A stretch of 64,000 nt of DNA, from contig JAGOKF010000005.1 of the NCBI GenBank assembly GCA_017994695.1, positions 1 to 64,000 of the forward strand, read 5' to 3'. Position 1 is the stretch's first letter; every line of letters begins with the position of its first letter. Below, one piece after another: positions 49,556 through 58,392 of the stretch. This stretch comes from Myxococcota bacterium. GTDB lineage: Bacteria > Myxococcota_A > UBA9042 > DTJE01. A program made the translations under genes and the position numbers. The notes beneath the pieces are model-generated. The model worked only from the letters and a program-made list of their open reading frames with translations. It was not told the DNA's origin and did not search any database.

Positions 49556-51931
49556 TCAGGAGGGAAGCAGCCGCTGGCGGTGCCGGGCATGGGTCTCCAC
49601 CTGGTCCCGGGTCCAGAGCATCGGGTGATGCCGCACCTCGAGCCAGGGACCCAGGAGATCCCGGTGGTGGGGACTGGCGGGATGCTCCGACTGCCCCGGG
49701 GCATGGATCACCACCGACCTGGACAGGTCCGCCAGGTCCACGATCTGCCGGAAGGTCGGGGCCCAGGCCCGGGCGTGGAACGGTCGATCGGGCAGCATCG
49801 CATGCTGGTTCGGGGTGTCGGCGTCTCCTCCCACGGGGAACGGCCCCAGGTTCAGCAGGCGGTCCAGCGGCGGCCGGTCCCCGAGGAAGTGCTGGAAGAT
49901 CGCCCCGTGGAGGTCCCCCCACCGCCACCGGGCCGGGTCCGGGCCCAGGCGGCCCCGGATCTCCCGCACCGCGTCCCCCAGGGCCCCGGCCAGCAGCCGC
50001 TGCCGTCCCCCGGCGGCGCGCACCATCCGGGAGTCCTCCCGGGACAGCAGCCGGATCAGGGTCCCGGTGTCGTGGCCATAGAATTCGCTGGTGATGTTGG
50101 TCAACAGGTCGAACCCCTGGCCCAGGGCCCGGTCAACCAGGGAAGGCGGGATCACCGCCAGGAGCAGGCGCCGGGCCAGCCGGTGCCGGAAGACCGCGTA
50201 GAGGGCCGCGGGCCCCGAGTCCCGCCGGAGATCCCCATCGAAGGTCCGCAGCAGGGACAGGCCCAGGGCGACGTCCGGGTCGTCTTCCGGAAGGTCCTCC
50301 AGCAGCGCCACCAGGTCCCTCGCCCGGAGGGAGACCTCGTCGGCCTGGAGGTCCCGGCAGTCCTCCAGGGACAGGGGTCCCCGTTCCCGGATCAACTGGT
50401 GGAGGCGCTGTGCACGGGTCCCGGGCATGAAGCACCGCCCCAGGAAATGGGGATGGTCCGGGCCGGTGATCGCGTGGTTGCACGAGACGACGTGGCCCTC
50501 CGAGGGGTTCAGGGCATGGGGCATCTCCTCGAAGGGGATGAAGCCCTGCCAGTCCCCGGCGCCGGTCCACCCCTCCGACGGCAGGTCCCCCAGGCCGGAA
50601 GCCCGGATCGGGACCAGCCCCGCGGTCCGGTAGGCGATGTTCCCCTCCACGTCCCCGTACACGATGTTCAGGGCCGGCGTGGTGATGAACCGCAGGGCCT
50701 CCTCGAAATCCCGGTGGTTCCGGGCGAGGTTCAACCGCAGGAAGCCCTCGGCCGCCTGGGAGGGCTTCAGGGCCGTGCTGCACAGCGAGAGGCGGTGGGG
50801 CACGCCACCGAAGATCCCCGAGATGATCGGCCCGTGGCGGGTCACGACCACCTTCTCCCGGTGGGGGCGCAGCCGGCCCCGGACCCGGATCTCCTCCAGG
50901 TGGATCTCGGCACGGGCGTAGCCGCCGCCCGGGACCTCGAAACGGTCCGGGTCCTCCGGATGGGTCCGCTCGAGGAAGGTGTCCTCGACGTCGGTGTGGG
51001 CCAGCGTGCATCCCCAGGCGATCCGGTCGTTGTGGCCCACCAGCACCATCGGGAGCCCCGGGAGGCTGACCCCCGTCACGTCGATGCCGCCCCCGCTGAG
51101 GTGGTTCTCGTACCAGAAGGACGGCAGCATCAGGGGCATGTGCATGTCGTTGCCGAGCAGCACGCCCCCGGTCCGCGTCCCGGCGGGAGAGATCACGAAG
51201 GCGTTGCTGCCCATGCCCCGGCGGGACGCCGGCCCCCGGGCCGGCACCAGGCCCCCGAGATCCGCAGGCCGGATCTCGATGCCCGACGGCAGGTGGGGGA
51301 TCTCCCCTGGCACGGGTTCGGGATCCCACTCGGCCATCACCTCAGGTCCCGCGGCCTGGATCAGCAGGGCCCGGACGACCTCGTGGGACCATCCCCGGCA
51401 GAGTTGCCAGTACATCACCCGCCCCCAGGCCAGGCAGTCCAGGGGCGTCCAGGGTTCGGGCTTCCAGCCCGCGAGGGCCAGTTCCAGAGGAGGCAGACTC
51501 GGGGGGTTCCGGATCCAGGCGTTGACCCCCCTGCAGTAGGCCTCCAGCACCGATCGCAGGGACGGCGAGGCCCCCTCCAGGTCCAGGCGGGCGGTCCGGA
51601 GGAATCCCAGGACCCGGGAGGCCCGGTCCGCGGGAAGGGCCGCCGGTCCGAACCACTCCGACAGGCGCCCCAGGCCGAAGCGGCGCCCCATCTCCATCTG
51701 CCCCAGGCGGTCCTGGCAGTGGACGTACCCCTGGGCCATGAAGAGGTCCTCGGCGGTCTCGCCCCGGAGGTGGGGCACCCCCCAGGGATCCCGGACGACC
51801 TCCACCGGCGCCTTCAGGCCCGGCAGGCGCACCTCGCCGTCCAGGCCTGGCAGCCGGCTCCGGTCGGCCGCCTCGACCACCGCACTCCCGATCCGGAAGA
51901 CCTGTTGCAGGAACCGGTTCCACAGGGTCAT
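49556..51931 (-). CDS. Penicillin acylase-family Ntn hydrolase
   Basis: Self-cleaving amidase of the penicillin G/acyl-homoserine-lactone acylase family, 791 residues. The N-terminal alpha chain contains VVRDPWGVPHLRGET. The predicted beta-chain nucleophile is Ser242 in GMGSNAFV, where autoproteolysis would cut. Further family motifs are GNDMHMPLMLPSFWYE and VGHNDRIAWGCT. No signal peptide is seen at the ATG chosen (51931, with GGGAGG 8 bases upstream), although most relatives are periplasmic. It is divergent from xseA with only 40 bases between starts. Substrate unknown; quorum-signal acyl amides are one option. Confidence 0.88.
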   Translation of the reverse strand: MTLWNRFLQQVFRIGSAVVEAADRSRLPGLDGEVRLPGLKAPVEVVRDPWGVPHLRGETAEDLFMAQGYVHCQDRLGQMEMGRRFGLGRLSEWFGPAALPADRASRVLGFLRTARLDLEGASPSLRSVLEAYCRGVNAWIRNPPSLPPLELALAGWKPEPWTPLDCLAWGRVMYWQLCRGWSHEVVRALLIQAAGPEVMAEWDPEPVPGEIPHLPSGIEIRPADLGGLVPARGPASRRGMGSNAFVISPAGTRTGGVLLGNDMHMPLMLPSFWYENHLSGGGIDVTGVSLPGLPMVLVGHNDRIAWGCTLAHTDVEDTFLERTHPEDPDRFEVPGGGYARAEIHLEEIRVRGRLRPHREKVVVTRHGPIISGIFGGVPHRLSLCSTALKPSQAAEGFLRLNLARNHRDFEEALRFITTPALNIVYGDVEGNIAYRTAGLVPIRASGLGDLPSEGWTGAGDWQGFIPFEEMPHALNPSEGHVVSCNHAITGPDHPHFLGRCFMPGTRAQRLHQLIRERGPLSLEDCRDLQADEVSLRARDLVALLEDLPEDDPDVALGLSLLRTFDGDLRRDSGPAALYAVFRHRLARRLLLAVIPPSLVDRALGQGFDLLTNITSEFYGHDTGTLIRLLSREDSRMVRAAGGRQRLLAGALGDAVREIRGRLGPDPARWRWGDLHGAIFQHFLGDRPPLDRLLNLGPFPVGGDADTPNQHAMLPDRPFHARAWAPTFRQIVDLADLSRSVVIHAPGQSEHPASPHHRDLLGPWLEVRHHPMLWTRDQVETHARHRQRLLPS

Positions 51932-51935
51932 GCCG

Positions 51936-51965
51936 TTGACCTCCCTCTCGGGCCCGAAGGATACT
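51936..51965 (+). promoter_or_regulatory. Putative promoter of xseA (leaderless)
   Basis: TTGACC (51936-51941), 18 bases, GATACT (51960-51965), six bases to the ATG at 51972. No ribosome site is present, so a leaderless mRNA is predicted. The -35 overlaps the region just upstream of the acylase start codon on the other strand. Confidence 0.5.
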
Positions 51966-51971
51966 CGACTC

Positions 51972-53339
51972 ATGGAAACCGTCCCCATTCCAAATGACGT
52001 CCTGTCGGTCACCGAGGTGAGCCGGCGGGTTCGCACGCTGCTGGAGTCCTCCTTCTCCCGGATCCGCGTGGAGGGCGAGGTCACCGGCCTGCACCGGGCC
52101 GCGTCGGGTCACATCTACTTCTCCCTCTCGGAACGGGACCCCGACGGGGGAACCGTGAAGCTGGACTGCGTGGTCTATCGCCACTCCCGGGCGGCCGCGG
52201 GGCTGGAGATCCAGAACGGGAAACGGGTGGTCTGCGCCGGGCGGATCACCGCCTGGGGCGGCGCCAGCCGGTACCAGATGAGCGTCGATTCCGTCGCCGA
52301 GTCGGGCATCGGGGAGATGTTGCGGCGCCTGGAGGAACTCCGGAGGCGCCTGGCGGCCGAGGGGCTGTTCGACGAGTCCCGGAAGCGCCCGATCCCCGCG
52401 ATGCCCCGGCGGATCGGCGTGGTCACCTCCCTCCGGGGCGCCGCGGTCCGGGACATCGTCCGGACCCTCTTCGCCCGCTACCCGGCCCGGGTGCTGCTGG
52501 TGGACTCCCTGGTCCAGGGGGAGGGAGCCGCAGAGGCCCTGGCCCGGGGCATCGAACTGCTGAACCTGGTGCCCGACGTGGACGTGATCCTGCTGGGGCG
52601 GGGAGGCGGATCTCTGGAGGACCTCTGGGCCTTCAACGAGGAGGTGCTGGTCCGGGCCGTGGCCGCCTCCCGGATCCCGGTGATCTCCGGGGTCGGGCAC
52701 GAGGTGGACCGAGTGCTCACCGACGAGGCGGCCGACCTCCGGGCCGCCACGCCCACCGCCGCCGCGGTCGCGGCGTGCCCCTCGATGGAGGAACTGCAGG
52801 ACCGGCTGAGGCAGGCGCGGGACCGGATGGACACCGCGATCCGCCGTCGCATGGAAACCGCCGGCCAGCGGATCGACGAGTGGGAGGAACGCCTGTCCCG
52901 GATCCCCGACCGGGTCCTCCAGGGACCCCGCCTGGGATTGCAGAACGCGGGGCAGCGCCTGGACCGGCTCCCGGCCCGCCTGCTGGAACCCCACCGCCAC
53001 GGGCTGGCCATGGCCCGCACGAGGCTCCAGGCGATCCATCCCGTCCGGCACCTCCAGCAGGAGCGCCGCCACCTGGACCTGGTGGGGGACCGCCTGCGGA
53101 CCCTGGGTCCCCGGCTGCTGGATCCCGGCCGGAACCTGCTGGCCAGGCTGTTCGCCCGCCTGGAACCTCTGTCGCCGCTTCGGCCGCTGGAACGGGGCTA
53201 CGCGCTGGTGCGGCGCCCCGACGGGACGCTGGTGCGGCGTTCCTCGGACACGGCGCCCGGCGAAGGGCTCCAGGTGTGGCTGTCGGAGGGGGCCCTGGAC
53301 GTGCTGGTCCGGGAGACCCTCCCCGACCGCCCCGGCTGA
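51972..53339 (+). CDS. xseA: Exodeoxyribonuclease VII large subunit
   Basis: Catalytic subunit of ExoVII, which degrades single-stranded DNA to oligonucleotides. It has 455 residues. An N-terminal OB-fold domain (about 10-105) is followed by the catalytic core with RIGVVTSLRGAAVRDI, ILLGRGGGSLEDLWAFN, VISGVGHEVD and ADLRAATPTAAA. A long helical region (about 280-400) and a C-terminal segment LERGYALVR complete the family layout. xseB is not adjacent. The small subunit may be encoded elsewhere. Confidence 0.95.
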   Translation: METVPIPNDVLSVTEVSRRVRTLLESSFSRIRVEGEVTGLHRAASGHIYFSLSERDPDGGTVKLDCVVYRHSRAAAGLEIQNGKRVVCAGRITAWGGASRYQMSVDSVAESGIGEMLRRLEELRRRLAAEGLFDESRKRPIPAMPRRIGVVTSLRGAAVRDIVRTLFARYPARVLLVDSLVQGEGAAEALARGIELLNLVPDVDVILLGRGGGSLEDLWAFNEEVLVRAVAASRIPVISGVGHEVDRVLTDEAADLRAATPTAAAVAACPSMEELQDRLRQARDRMDTAIRRRMETAGQRIDEWEERLSRIPDRVLQGPRLGLQNAGQRLDRLPARLLEPHRHGLAMARTRLQAIHPVRHLQQERRHLDLVGDRLRTLGPRLLDPGRNLLARLFARLEPLSPLRPLERGYALVRRPDGTLVRRSSDTAPGEGLQVWLSEGALDVLVRETLPDRPG

Positions 53340-53389
53340 TCCGCCGCCGGGGTCCTCCCCTGCATCCGGTATCGCCCCGCAGGCCGATT

Positions 53390-54985
53390 CTAGAAGTGGA
53401 ACGAGAGGTGGTAGGTACCGCCGTAGTCCAGGTCCGTGGCCGGGAAGACGATCACCCAGGCCGTGCCGCTGTCGTCGTTGCCGCCGGCGCAGGTGGGCTT
53501 GAACTCGATGCGCTCGTCCTGGCCCCAGAGGTTCAGCGACACGAAGCACCGGGCACCGGGAATGGGGCTCTCGATCTCCGCCACGCTGTCCGCGGGGTCC
53601 GCCTTGGCCCCGGCCAGTTCCCGGTCCTGGTCGCAGAGGTAGCACAGGGCCAGGTCCACGTCCTTGTCCTCGGGAAGGCCGGTCAGCGTGATCGTCGCCG
53701 CCAGGGTTTCCAGCACCACGTCCTGGACGTGGATCCGGAACCAGTCCATGTCGTATCCCGAGTCGATGTTGGCGTCGAGGTTCCGGGTCGAGTCCTGGTC
53801 GTTGTCCGTGGCCGCGCCTAGGTCCGTGGCCTCCTCGGGGGCATCGTTGTACTCGTACTCGTCCAGTTCCTCGGTGCCGGGCTGGCAGACGTTCCCCCGG
53901 CAGACGTCGCTGCCGGCGCACCAGTCGCAGATGCAGTCCTCGCCCCAGCCGCACTCCTTGCCCTCGCAGAGGGTGTCGCAGTTCTCCAGGCACTGGAACC
54001 CCACGCACTCCTTGTTCTCGGGGCACTCGCCGCCCAGGGGTCCGCAGGGGCACCCCTCCACCGATCCGCACTGCTTCTGGGCCGACGGGTAGCACAGGCA
54101 CTCGCAGTCGGGCACCAGGACGTTGTCCCGGCACTTGTGGCAGACCGTGGCCTTGCCGCAGTCGCAGGCGAAGTAGAACCCGCACTCCTTGCCGTTCTCC
54201 CGGCAGAAGGTCTCGCAATCCGAGCAGGCCCCCTTCAGGCAGATCTTCCCCGGGGGGCACAGGCAGTCCTGGGCGCAGGACCCGCAGTTCTCGGTGGGCT
54301 CGCAGACCGTGTTGCCGCAGGTGGCCGGGTCGAAGCACTGGTGCAGGTCGCTGCACTGCCAGCCGTCGGGACACCGGCCGCAGTCGCAATCGGTCAGCCC
54401 CGGAGGGGTCCCGCACTGGATCCCCTCGGCCTGGCAGTAGTCCGCGCAGGCCAGGCACTCGGTCCCCGAGCATCCCTTCCCGGGGCCGCAGGCACAGTCC
54501 CCGGGGCTGTTCCGGCAGTTCTCGTAGGGGTCGCAGGTCCCGTCCCCGACCACGGGCTTCTTCTGGCACGTCCGGTCCTGGCACCACTCCCCGTCCTTGC
54601 AGCCGCAGTCCTTCGGGCAGTTGAAGCAGTCCTCCTGGGGGGCCTCGCAGGACCCGTTGCCGCACGAGGCGGGCCGTCCCAGGCAGACGCCCCGGCCGTC
54701 GCAGGCGTCGCCGAAGGTCTTGTCGTTGCCGTCGGAGCAGGAGGCCCCCTTCTCCTTCGGGGCCTTCCGGCAGATGCAGGCCTCGCAGAGGATCTCCTCG
54801 CAGACCCCGATGGCCCCCGCCAGGGAGGTGCAGTCCCCAGGGACACGGCACTCGCAGGCATCGGGGAACACCAGGTCCCCCAGCGGGCCCGGGTCCGCCG
54901 CCGGAATGTCCGGGGACTGGTCCCGGGAGGAGTCGCAGCCGAGTCCCAACAGGCCCGCGATCGCCACGACGTGCAGCACCTTCAT
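53390..54985 (-). CDS. Cys-rich lipoprotein with C-terminal pre-peptidase-like domain
   Basis: Surface lipoprotein of 531 residues. Signal and lipobox LGLGC (Cys17) come first. About 330 residues follow with dozens of Cys, including CGNGSCEAPQEDC and CGNTVCEPTENC, short motifs common in deltaproteobacterial surface proteins. After an acidic linker (TEELDEYEYNDAPEEA) the last 150 residues resemble the PPC (bacterial pre-peptidase C-terminal) beta-sandwich: DMDWFRIHV, DKDVDLALCY and YHLSFHF. GGAGGG precedes the ATG. Function unknown; a calcium-binding or adhesive role is only a guess. It is the last gene of a three-gene minus-strand set. Confidence 0.78.
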   Translation of the reverse strand: MKVLHVVAIAGLLGLGCDSSRDQSPDIPAADPGPLGDLVFPDACECRVPGDCTSLAGAIGVCEEILCEACICRKAPKEKGASCSDGNDKTFGDACDGRGVCLGRPASCGNGSCEAPQEDCFNCPKDCGCKDGEWCQDRTCQKKPVVGDGTCDPYENCRNSPGDCACGPGKGCSGTECLACADYCQAEGIQCGTPPGLTDCDCGRCPDGWQCSDLHQCFDPATCGNTVCEPTENCGSCAQDCLCPPGKICLKGACSDCETFCRENGKECGFYFACDCGKATVCHKCRDNVLVPDCECLCYPSAQKQCGSVEGCPCGPLGGECPENKECVGFQCLENCDTLCEGKECGWGEDCICDWCAGSDVCRGNVCQPGTEELDEYEYNDAPEEATDLGAATDNDQDSTRNLDANIDSGYDMDWFRIHVQDVVLETLAATITLTGLPEDKDVDLALCYLCDQDRELAGAKADPADSVAEIESPIPGARCFVSLNLWGQDERIEFKPTCAGGNDDSGTAWVIVFPATDLDYGGTYHLSFHF

Positions 54986-55023
54986 GTCATCCCTCCGTTC
55001 CACGATCCAGCCGGGGGTTGATT

Positions 55024-55911
55024 CTACGCCTGTTTCAGTCGGCAGGAACCCTCCAGGGAGCACCCCCGGCACCGGGGGCCCCGCCGTCCCGGACATCCCC
55101 CGGAGATGCCCAGGTGGGACCAGGCGAAGTCGAACCGCAGGGGATCGCCCGGGTCCAGCCCCCGGAGGCGATCCGTCAGGTCCAGGGCGTCCCGGAGACG
55201 GGGGCCGCTCCGCCGCGGGGGCAGCAGTCCCATCGCCATCGCCAGCCGGTGCACGTGGACATCCAGCGGCATCACCAGGTCCGAAGCGGGGATCTCCCGC
55301 CACAGGCCCAGGTCCGGGAAGTCCCGTCGGACCATCCAGCGCAGGCACAGATGCAATCGCTTCCAGGGGCTGTCCCGTTCCGGCCGGGGTAGCAGGAAGC
55401 CCGGGTCCAGAGTTCCCGCGGCCTGCCGGATTCCGTCCGCCAGGTCGCGGAGCCCCGCCGTGACGCCCCGCCCCTCCCGCCAGGCCCGCACCACCGGACC
55501 CCGGAGGGTCCCCTCGACCGCGAGCCGGCGGCCCGTTCCCAGGAGCAGGGCCGCCAGGTGTTCGGGGCGGACCCACCGGTAGAGGATTCCCTCGGCCAGC
55601 CGCCGGGCCTCCCGCTCCTCCAGCCCCGCCATCCGCTCCCCGGGCGACGGGCCCAGGCGCCGGAAGACCTCGTCCAGCACCGGCAGGAAGGCCGCCACCC
55701 GCCCGAAGGCGAAGGAGGAGGCCACGAGTCCGGCCGCCTCCTGGTCGATCCCCCTGGCGAAGGCCCTGGGGAAGCGCAGGGGGTCCCGTGCCACCTCCTC
55801 GGGGGTGCCGAACCGGTCCACCACCGCCCCAAGGAAGCGCCCCGGATCGGGGTCCCCCGCCGGGCGACGGCGCTCCCGTTCGGGCGATGGGCCACCGGAG
55901 GTCCGGGTCAT
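55024..55911 (-). CDS. TIGR02757/DUF2400-family protein
   Basis: Cytoplasmic protein of 295 residues matching the TIGR02757 (DUF2400) family. It shows an N-terminal helical region with ARDPLRFPRAF and SFAFGRV, the segment WMVRRDFPDLGLW, SDLVMPLDVHVHRLA, and a C-terminal Cys group (CPGRRGPRCRGCSLEGSC). The last part resembles the Fe-S loop of HhH-type DNA glycosylases, and a distant relation to them has been suggested by the fold pattern. Activity is unknown. Its start overlaps the stop of the glycosyltransferase gene (ATGA). Confidence 0.8.
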   Translation of the reverse strand: MTRTSGGPSPERERRRPAGDPDPGRFLGAVVDRFGTPEEVARDPLRFPRAFARGIDQEAAGLVASSFAFGRVAAFLPVLDEVFRRLGPSPGERMAGLEEREARRLAEGILYRWVRPEHLAALLLGTGRRLAVEGTLRGPVVRAWREGRGVTAGLRDLADGIRQAAGTLDPGFLLPRPERDSPWKRLHLCLRWMVRRDFPDLGLWREIPASDLVMPLDVHVHRLAMAMGLLPPRRSGPRLRDALDLTDRLRGLDPGDPLRFDFAWSHLGISGGCPGRRGPRCRGCSLEGSCRLKQA

Positions 55912-57950
55912 CGGACGGGCTCCGGGCGGCAGGGGGTGCCGTCGGGCAGGCGGGCATCGTCCCGAAGCCGGAACAGCACGATGGGGAACGGCCGGCGGTG
56001 CAGCAGCGAGGGGTCCTGGAACTCCCGGTCCCGCCGGAACAGGCCCGACCAGAGGGGATCCTGCTCGACCCGGGACGGTTCGAAGCGGCTCCGGGGCGCG
56101 GCCACCAGCCACCGGACCCGGTCCCCGCAGGCCTTCCGGGCCAGGTCCGCCTCGCTCCACTGGCCCGTCGTGAAGCGCTTGGCGTTGGTGTCGGCCTCGT
56201 CGGCCGAGATGCGGCGTCCCGCCTGGAGGGCCACCAGGGGCGCCAGGGTCGAGGCCCCGATCAGGGTCTCGTCGGGATCGCTGCGCCCGGCGACCTCCCG
56301 GGCGATCTCGTCCACCGTGCCGAAGGTCAGCTGCTTGTTCCACAGGGCATGGCGCCAGGGGGGCTCCTCCCGGCCCCGGACCCGGTGATCTCGGAAGAAG
56401 GCCCACCGACTGACGTCGGCCAGGGGCCGGGGTACCCAGGGGTCCTTCCAGACGTATTCCACCCGCTCCCCGGCGGCCGCCTCCTCCTCGGGCCACAGCA
56501 GCGACGCCAGGTGCCCGTGCAGGACCGGATGGGCCGCCAGCAGCGCCACCGCCGCCAGCCCCAGCCAGCCCGGAGGCCCCTCCCGGTGCAGGTGTTCCCA
56601 GGAACGGACCAGGATCCAGGCCGCGGCGATGGCCAGGAACGGGGTCATCGGCACCCGGTAGAAATCGTAGGTCTCGGCCAGGGCCGCCCACTGGCCCTCG
56701 AAGATCGCCACCCCCGCCAGGCCGAGGGCCGGCAATATCCAGGTCCGGTCCCCCCCGGAGGCGTCCCGGTCCTGTGGACGGGAGGATTCGGCCTTCCGGG
56801 CGTCCAGGTCCGAACCGCGTGCGGATTCGGCCTTCCGGGCCTCCCGGCGGCGTTCCCGCCGGCTGCGGGCCGGAGGGGAGGGGGAGTCGCGCCAGAGGCC
56901 CCCCAGGGAACGGACCCCGAGCCACGCGACCGTCCCGGCCAGCCCCAGGTAGAGCGCCGCGTGGTAGTGCACGAATTTCAGGAACTCCTTCGAGAAGAGG
57001 AACGCCCCGAGGTTGTGCACCCAGGCGGCCAGGGGATTGGTCCCGGACCGGAACAGCGAGACCTTGCCCGGGTCCGACACCGCCTTGCCCAGGTGGTAGG
57101 CGACGACCCCCTCCCAGAAGCCTGACCCGCCCAGGGCCCAGAAGACGCCGACCCACAGCCCGGTGACCGCCGCCAGTCCCAGGAGAAACCGCCATGACCC
57201 CCGGCGCCCCGAGACCCAGGCCACCCCGATCCCCAGGGCGACGACCCCTGCCAGGGCGTAGAGACCGCACCCCAGGGCCAGGGAGGACAGGACTCCCGCC
57301 ACCAGGGGCTTCCGCCGGGTCACGGCCCAGAGGGACCCGGCCAGGAAGGCGGTCATCAGGTTTTCGCCGTTCATGTCCGTGGACCCCATCAGCACCTGGT
57401 AGGCGAAGAGGTGCAGCACCAGGGCCGCCACGGCCACGGGACGGGAGAAGGAACGCACGGCCCGCCAGAGGAGGATGGCCGCCACCACCTGGGCCGCCAC
57501 CGGGATCGACTTGGCCAGGGCCAGGTCGAACCCCCCGGGGAGGAACACCAGGGCCGGCACCAGCAGATGCACCGGCGGATGGCTGAAGAAGAAGTCCCGG
57601 TAGGGGATCGCCCCCCGGGCGAACCGCGCGGCCATGTAGAAGTAGATGTTGTCGTCGGTCCCCGAGGGGTGGATCCCCGGGACCTTCAGCAGCAGGAAGA
57701 CCAGGACCGCCCACCCGACCGCCAGTCCCTCCCACCAGTCCGCGGAAATGCGGGCCAGGAGGCCTCCGGCCCGGGCGAACTCCCGGGCGACCAGCGCCCC
57801 CAGGCACCCGGCCGCCAGCGGCACCGAGATCCAGGGAGGCGCCACCGAGAGGGGACCGGCGTCGGGAACGGCCAGGGCAAGGGCCAGGCCGCCCATCGCG
57901 AGCCGCCGCGGGAGAACCGACAGGGTCCTGGAAAAGCCCGACCCGTCCAT
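55908..57950 (-). CDS. Integral membrane glycosyltransferase, GT39/ArnT-like (PMT family)
   Basis: Membrane protein of 680 residues with about 10-12 TM segments. It is of the type that moves a sugar from a polyprenyl-phosphate donor in the periplasm. The first periplasmic loop has SGTDDNIYFYMAARFARG and YRDFFFSHPP, where acidic residues near the first TM are catalytic in the GT39/PMT clan. A soluble C-terminal domain spans about 490-680. A cytosolic Arg-rich loop contains a 13-residue tandem duplication. The ATG follows GGGAGGG. No acceptor pathway genes are adjacent. Confidence 0.8.
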   Translation of the reverse strand: MDGSGFSRTLSVLPRRLAMGGLALALAVPDAGPLSVAPPWISVPLAAGCLGALVAREFARAGGLLARISADWWEGLAVGWAVLVFLLLKVPGIHPSGTDDNIYFYMAARFARGAIPYRDFFFSHPPVHLLVPALVFLPGGFDLALAKSIPVAAQVVAAILLWRAVRSFSRPVAVAALVLHLFAYQVLMGSTDMNGENLMTAFLAGSLWAVTRRKPLVAGVLSSLALGCGLYALAGVVALGIGVAWVSGRRGSWRFLLGLAAVTGLWVGVFWALGGSGFWEGVVAYHLGKAVSDPGKVSLFRSGTNPLAAWVHNLGAFLFSKEFLKFVHYHAALYLGLAGTVAWLGVRSLGGLWRDSPSPPARSRRERRREARKAESARGSDLDARKAESSRPQDRDASGGDRTWILPALGLAGVAIFEGQWAALAETYDFYRVPMTPFLAIAAAWILVRSWEHLHREGPPGWLGLAAVALLAAHPVLHGHLASLLWPEEEAAAGERVEYVWKDPWVPRPLADVSRWAFFRDHRVRGREEPPWRHALWNKQLTFGTVDEIAREVAGRSDPDETLIGASTLAPLVALQAGRRISADEADTNAKRFTTGQWSEADLARKACGDRVRWLVAAPRSRFEPSRVEQDPLWSGLFRRDREFQDPSLLHRRPFPIVLFRLRDDARLPDGTPCRPEPVR
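56784..56861 (-). repeat. 39-base tandem duplication inside the glycosyltransferase gene
   Basis: Two in-frame 39-base units (56784-56822 and 56823-56861) share GGATTCGGCCTTCCGGGC exactly. They encode the repeat ARKAES in a charged cytosolic loop. The length is a multiple of three, so the reading frame is kept. Confidence 0.7.
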
Positions 57951-58038
57951 TCCCGGTTCCCTCCCCTGGGGAATGCGAGTGTAACAAAGGAGCGGAAGGC
58001 CACGATAGGAGCGGGGGCACCGGAGGAACCAGGAAACG

Positions 58039-58392
58039 ATGGAGGATCGGCGGCAGGTCGGCGCGGCGGCCGAGGAGGCGGTGGCCCGGGAGATGGAGCG
58101 GAGGGGCTACCGGGTGGTGGCCCGAAACTCCCGATTCCGCCTGGGGGAACTGGACCTGGTCTGCCGCCGGGGCGGGGAGGTGGTGGCCGTGGAGGTCCGT
58201 TCCCGGCGGAACGGAAGCCCCGAGGACGCCCTCCAGAGCATCCAGGGACGCAAGCGGAACCACGTGCGCCGGGCGATGGAACTGTGGCTGGCGGGGCGAC
58301 CGGTGGACTACCAGGAGGTCCGCTTCTTCGTGGCTTCGGTGGTCTTTGACCGCCGGGGCCCGGTCATCGACCTGCTGGAGGATGCCTTCTGA
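58039..58392 (+). CDS. yraN: YraN/UPF0102-family nuclease-fold protein
   Basis: Protein of 117 residues with the endonuclease-like fold of the UPF0102 family. It shows GAAAEEAVAREMERRGYRV, then GELDLVCRRGGEVVAVEVRSR, containing the E-x-D and E-x-(K/R) residues that line a putative metal site. Activity has not been settled for the family. It is commonly found next to rnhB, as here, but in this window it faces rnhB and overlaps it by 29 bases. The ATG is preceded by GGAGGAACC at a longer distance. Confidence 0.92.
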   Translation: MEDRRQVGAAAEEAVAREMERRGYRVVARNSRFRLGELDLVCRRGGEVVAVEVRSRRNGSPEDALQSIQGRKRNHVRRAMELWLAGRPVDYQEVRFFVASVVFDRRGPVIDLLEDAF

